Source of the DNA: Desulfobacter sp.
GTDB lineage: Bacteria > Desulfobacterota > Desulfobacteria > Desulfobacterales > Desulfobacteraceae
Reading direction: 5' to 3'
DNA length: 13,864 nucleotides
NCBI GenBank assembly: GCA_030145005.1
Contig: JAQYWJ010000037.1
Location: 1 to 13,864, forward strand
A model generated the notes under the pieces. The model saw nothing but the letters and a program-made list of their open reading frames with translations, did not search any database and was not told the DNA's origin. Positions 11,814-13,864 of the stretch are shown in pieces. Each line of letters starts with the position of its first letter. The first letter of the stretch is position 1. Position numbers and translations under genes: made by a program.

Positions 11814-13217
11814 TTACCAGCCAAGGGTCAGATACTCATGCATGGAGTTGGCCACAGCACGGCCGGCACCCATGGCAAGAATGACCGTGGCAGCACCGGT
11901 AACGATGTCGCCGCCGGCCCAGACAGCTTTTTTGGATGTTTTTCCGGTAACGGGGTCTGCAATAATATTACCCCATTTATTCAACGCCAGGTCCGGGGTG
12001 GTGTTGGTAAGCAGCGGGTTGGCATTGGATCCCACAGCCACGACAACCAGATCACAGTCTATTTTGAACTCGCTGCCTTCAATGGCCATGGGCCGGCGGC
12101 GGCCGGAAGCATCAGGCTCTCCCAGTTCCATTTTCAGACATTCCATACCGGTTAACCTTCCGTTTTCATCACCGAAGAACTGGGTGGGATTTGTCAGTAG
12201 GACAAATTCGATTTTTTCCTGTTCTGCATGGTGCAGTTCTTCGTTTCTTGCGGGCATCTCCTCCCTGGAGCGCCTGTAAACAACCTTGACGGAGTCTGCG
12301 CCTAAACGCATGGCCGTTCTGGCAGAGTCCATGGCCACGTTACCTGCACCAAGAACCACGACATTTTTGCCCCGGGCAATGGGGGTATCGTATTCAGGGA
12401 ACAGATACCCTTTCATAAGGTTGGTCCGGGTCAGGTACTCATTGGCAGAATAAATGCCGATGAGGTTTTCGCCGGGCAGGTTCATGAATCTGGGAAGCCC
12501 CGCACCCACGCCGATGTATGCTGCGTCATAGCCTTCGGCAAACAGTTCCTCAATGGTGACAGTGGCACCAATGACAGTGTTACATTCAATGTTAGCCCCC
12601 ATCTTTTCAAGGGTGGCCACTTCCGATGCAACAATATCCTTGGGTAGACGGAATTCGGGAATACCGTATACCAGAACCCCGCCGGGTTTGTGAAATGCTT
12701 CAAAAATGGTGACATCATGGCCCTTGACCAAAAGGTCGCCTGCAACGGTCAGGCCGGAGGGGCCGGAACCGATAACCGCCACTTTTTTGCCGGTTTTTTC
12801 AGCCACTGCAGGCACTTCACCTGTGCCATTGTTACGCTCCCAGTCCGCAGCAAAACGTTCCAGATATCCGATGGCAACGGGTTTGCCTTTTTTGCCGATA
12901 ACGCATCTGCCTTCACACTGTTCTTCCTGGGGACAGACCCTGCCGCAGACCGCAGGAAGGGCATTGCGTTCCCAGAGTTTTTTGGCCGCGGCGGAAAAAT
13001 CACCATCGGCTATGCATTTGATAAATTCAGGAATGGCAACGGAAACCGGACATCCTGCCACGCAGGCAGGTTTTTTGCACTGCAGGCAGCGTTTGGCTTC
13101 GGTTATTGCCATCTCTTCGGAAAGACCTAAGGGAACTTCCATAAAATTTCTGCGCCTGACGTCCGGGTCTTGTTCCGGCATCACTACCCGGTCAACTTTC
13201 TCTTTTTTATCAGCCAT
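11814..13217 (-). CDS. nfnB: NADP-binding subunit of electron-bifurcating transhydrogenase NfnAB (glutamate synthase small-subunit family)
   Basis: This 467-aa cytoplasmic iron-sulfur flavoprotein, with NfnA, couples reduction of NADP by NADH to reduction by ferredoxin. An N-terminal ferredoxin-like domain has two cysteine clusters, RCLQCKKPACVAGCP (Cys 44, 47, 52, 56) and CGRVCPQEEQCEGRC (91, 95, 101, 105). FAD binds at VIGSGPSG (148-155). A second dinucleotide fold has VVVLGAGNVAMD and the basic YRRSREEMPAR that prefers NADP. The C-terminal FAD motif is VWAGGDIVTG. Length matches NfnB. Alone, this family is usually annotated gltA/gltD (glutamate synthase small subunit) or sulfide dehydrogenase SudA; the adjacent NfnA-type gene 41 nt upstream and the absence of a glutamate synthase large subunit favour Nfn. 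Confidence 0.88.
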   Translation of the reverse strand: MADKKEKVDRVVMPEQDPDVRRRNFMEVPLGLSEEMAITEAKRCLQCKKPACVAGCPVSVAIPEFIKCIADGDFSAAAKKLWERNALPAVCGRVCPQEEQCEGRCVIGKKGKPVAIGYLERFAADWERNNGTGEVPAVAEKTGKKVAVIGSGPSGLTVAGDLLVKGHDVTIFEAFHKPGGVLVYGIPEFRLPKDIVASEVATLEKMGANIECNTVIGATVTIEELFAEGYDAAYIGVGAGLPRFMNLPGENLIGIYSANEYLTRTNLMKGYLFPEYDTPIARGKNVVVLGAGNVAMDSARTAMRLGADSVKVVYRRSREEMPARNEELHHAEQEKIEFVLLTNPTQFFGDENGRLTGMECLKMELGEPDASGRRRPMAIEGSEFKIDCDLVVVAVGSNANPLLTNTTPDLALNKWGNIIADPVTGKTSKKAVWAGGDIVTGAATVILAMGAGRAVANSMHEYLTLGW

Positions 13218-13258
13218 CTATTCCTCCATATCCTCCATACATCCCAGAAACGGGCGAA
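13218..13258 (-). promoter_or_regulatory. Duplicated ribosome binding site before nfnB
   Basis: Read on the minus strand, the 41-nt nfnA-nfnB gap contains the tandem TATGGAGGATATGGAGGA, giving two GGAGG sites. The one nearer the ATG, 5-6 nt away, is ideally spaced. There is no sign of a promoter, so the two genes are one operon. Confidence 0.6.
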
Positions 13259-13864
13259 TTAATTTGCATTGCATTTGCATTTGTTATAAGCATCCATGGA
13301 CTGTTTCTCAACTTCCGTATAGGATGCAAGTCGTTTGGCAAGTCCATCAAAATCAACCTGGTGACCGTCAAATTCAGGGCCGTCCACGCAGGCGAATTTT
13401 GTCTTCCCGCCTACGGATATCCGGCATCCGCCGCACATACCCGTGCCGTCCACCATGATGGGGTTCAGGCTGACCATGGTCTTGATGCCTTTTTCCTTGG
13501 TGATCAGACTGCAGAATTTCATCATGGGGATGGGACCAATGGCCACAACCAGGGCAATGTCCTCTTTTTCAATGGTCTCCTTAAGTATATCCGTAACAAA
13601 TCCGTGATGGCCCATGGAGCCGTCATCGGTGCAGATATGCAGGGTATTAGAGGCTTCCCGCATCTTTTCTTCCAGGATGAGCAGGTCATAAGTCCTGGAC
13701 CCCAGAATAGCTGTGACCTCATTGCCGGCATCCTTCAGTGCCCGTGCGATGGGATGCAGTACGGCAATACCGGTGCCGCCGCCCACGCAGACAACCTTTC
13801 CTATCTTTTCAATATGTGTGGGCGCACCCAGAGGGCCGATGAGCGCATAGTATTCTTCACCGAC
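13259..13864 (-). CDS. nfnA: NAD-binding subunit of transhydrogenase NfnAB (sulfide/dihydroorotate dehydrogenase-like), 5' end outside window
   Basis: The 201 C-terminal residues are present; the frame stays open to the right edge (the last 26 codons read VGEEYYALIGPLGAPTHIEKIGK...), so the start lies outside. This is the FAD/NAD(H)-binding partner of NfnB. Visible are the family's GPLGAPTHIEKIGKV, the nucleotide-binding CVGGGTGIAVLHPIARALK, and the C-terminal [2Fe-2S] site DGTGMCGGCR...FACVDGPEFDGH, where an aspartate and three cysteines are the usual ligands. The tail ends NKCKCNAN with two extra cysteines. It precedes nfnB by 41 nt. The alternative annotation is sulfide dehydrogenase subunit SudB; the pair is the same protein family. 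Confidence 0.9.
   Translation of the reverse strand, partial: VGEEYYALIGPLGAPTHIEKIGKVVCVGGGTGIAVLHPIARALKDAGNEVTAILGSRTYDLLILEEKMREASNTLHICTDDGSMGHHGFVTDILKETIEKEDIALVVAIGPIPMMKFCSLITKEKGIKTMVSLNPIMVDGTGMCGGCRISVGGKTKFACVDGPEFDGHQVDFDGLAKRLASYTEVEKQSMDAYNKCKCNAN

Noticed and set aside
11814..13217. True glutamate synthase small subunit (gltD)
   Set aside because: No large subunit nearby, and the adjacent gene is an NfnA/SudB-type subunit, which defines the Nfn pair instead.

Overview
The window looks like chromosome of a sulfate-reducing deltaproteobacterium, most likely of the Desulfobacter/Desulfobacula type (Desulfobacterales). This rests on gene content, not on a marker gene: a class III (c3-type) multiheme periplasmic cytochrome, a succinyl-CoA:acetate CoA-transferase of the kind acetate-oxidising Desulfobacter use to feed acetate into the citric acid cycle, an electron-bifurcating NfnAB transhydrogenase, a tungstate (Tup) importer, and a CooT-type nickel protein. 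There are no phage, transposase, integrase or CRISPR genes, and no rRNA or tRNA that I can see.

Layout. Positions 231-3058 (minus strand) hold a tungstate ABC transporter in the order tupA (binding protein), tupB (permease), tupC (ATPase). Its tupA-tupB gap is filled by two palindromic repeat elements. Divergent from it, 3399-4946 (plus) encodes the CoA-transferase, closed by a strong terminator. A 166-bp composite of nested hairpins (5050-5215) separates that gene from a convergent CoA-disulfide-reductase/NADH-oxidase-like flavoprotein fused to a rhodanese domain (5214-6935, minus). A 600-bp stretch without a recognisable gene follows. Then come a DUF309 protein (about 7550-8077) and a PuuD-like class I glutamine amidotransferase (8145-8873). 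Next is an octaheme cytochrome built from two tandem tetraheme c3 units (9155-10009), with its own promoter and a terminator-like hairpin. The plus-strand run ends with tmk, a DUF3842 protein and a CooT-family nickel-binding protein (10088-11472). From 11814 to the right edge (minus) lie nfnB and the 3' part of nfnA.

How the genes fit together. Most of the window concerns anaerobic energy metabolism: acetate activation (CoA-transferase), NADH/NADPH/ferredoxin balancing (NfnAB), periplasmic electron carriage (octaheme c3), sulfur or thiol redox (CoADR-rhodanese), and supply of metals for redox enzymes (W through Tup, Ni possibly through CooT). Genes are arranged as short operons separated by palindromic intergenic DNA.

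The less ordinary parts are: a dispersed palindromic repeat present twice (2135-2219 and 11722-11799), both times just 3' of a minus-strand stop codon; a MITE-like palindrome inside the tup operon; the nested hairpin block at 5050-5215; the duplicated c3 cytochrome; the DUF3842-CooT pair; and a tmk start lying directly against a terminator-like hairpin. I did not find a clear new defence or mobile system.
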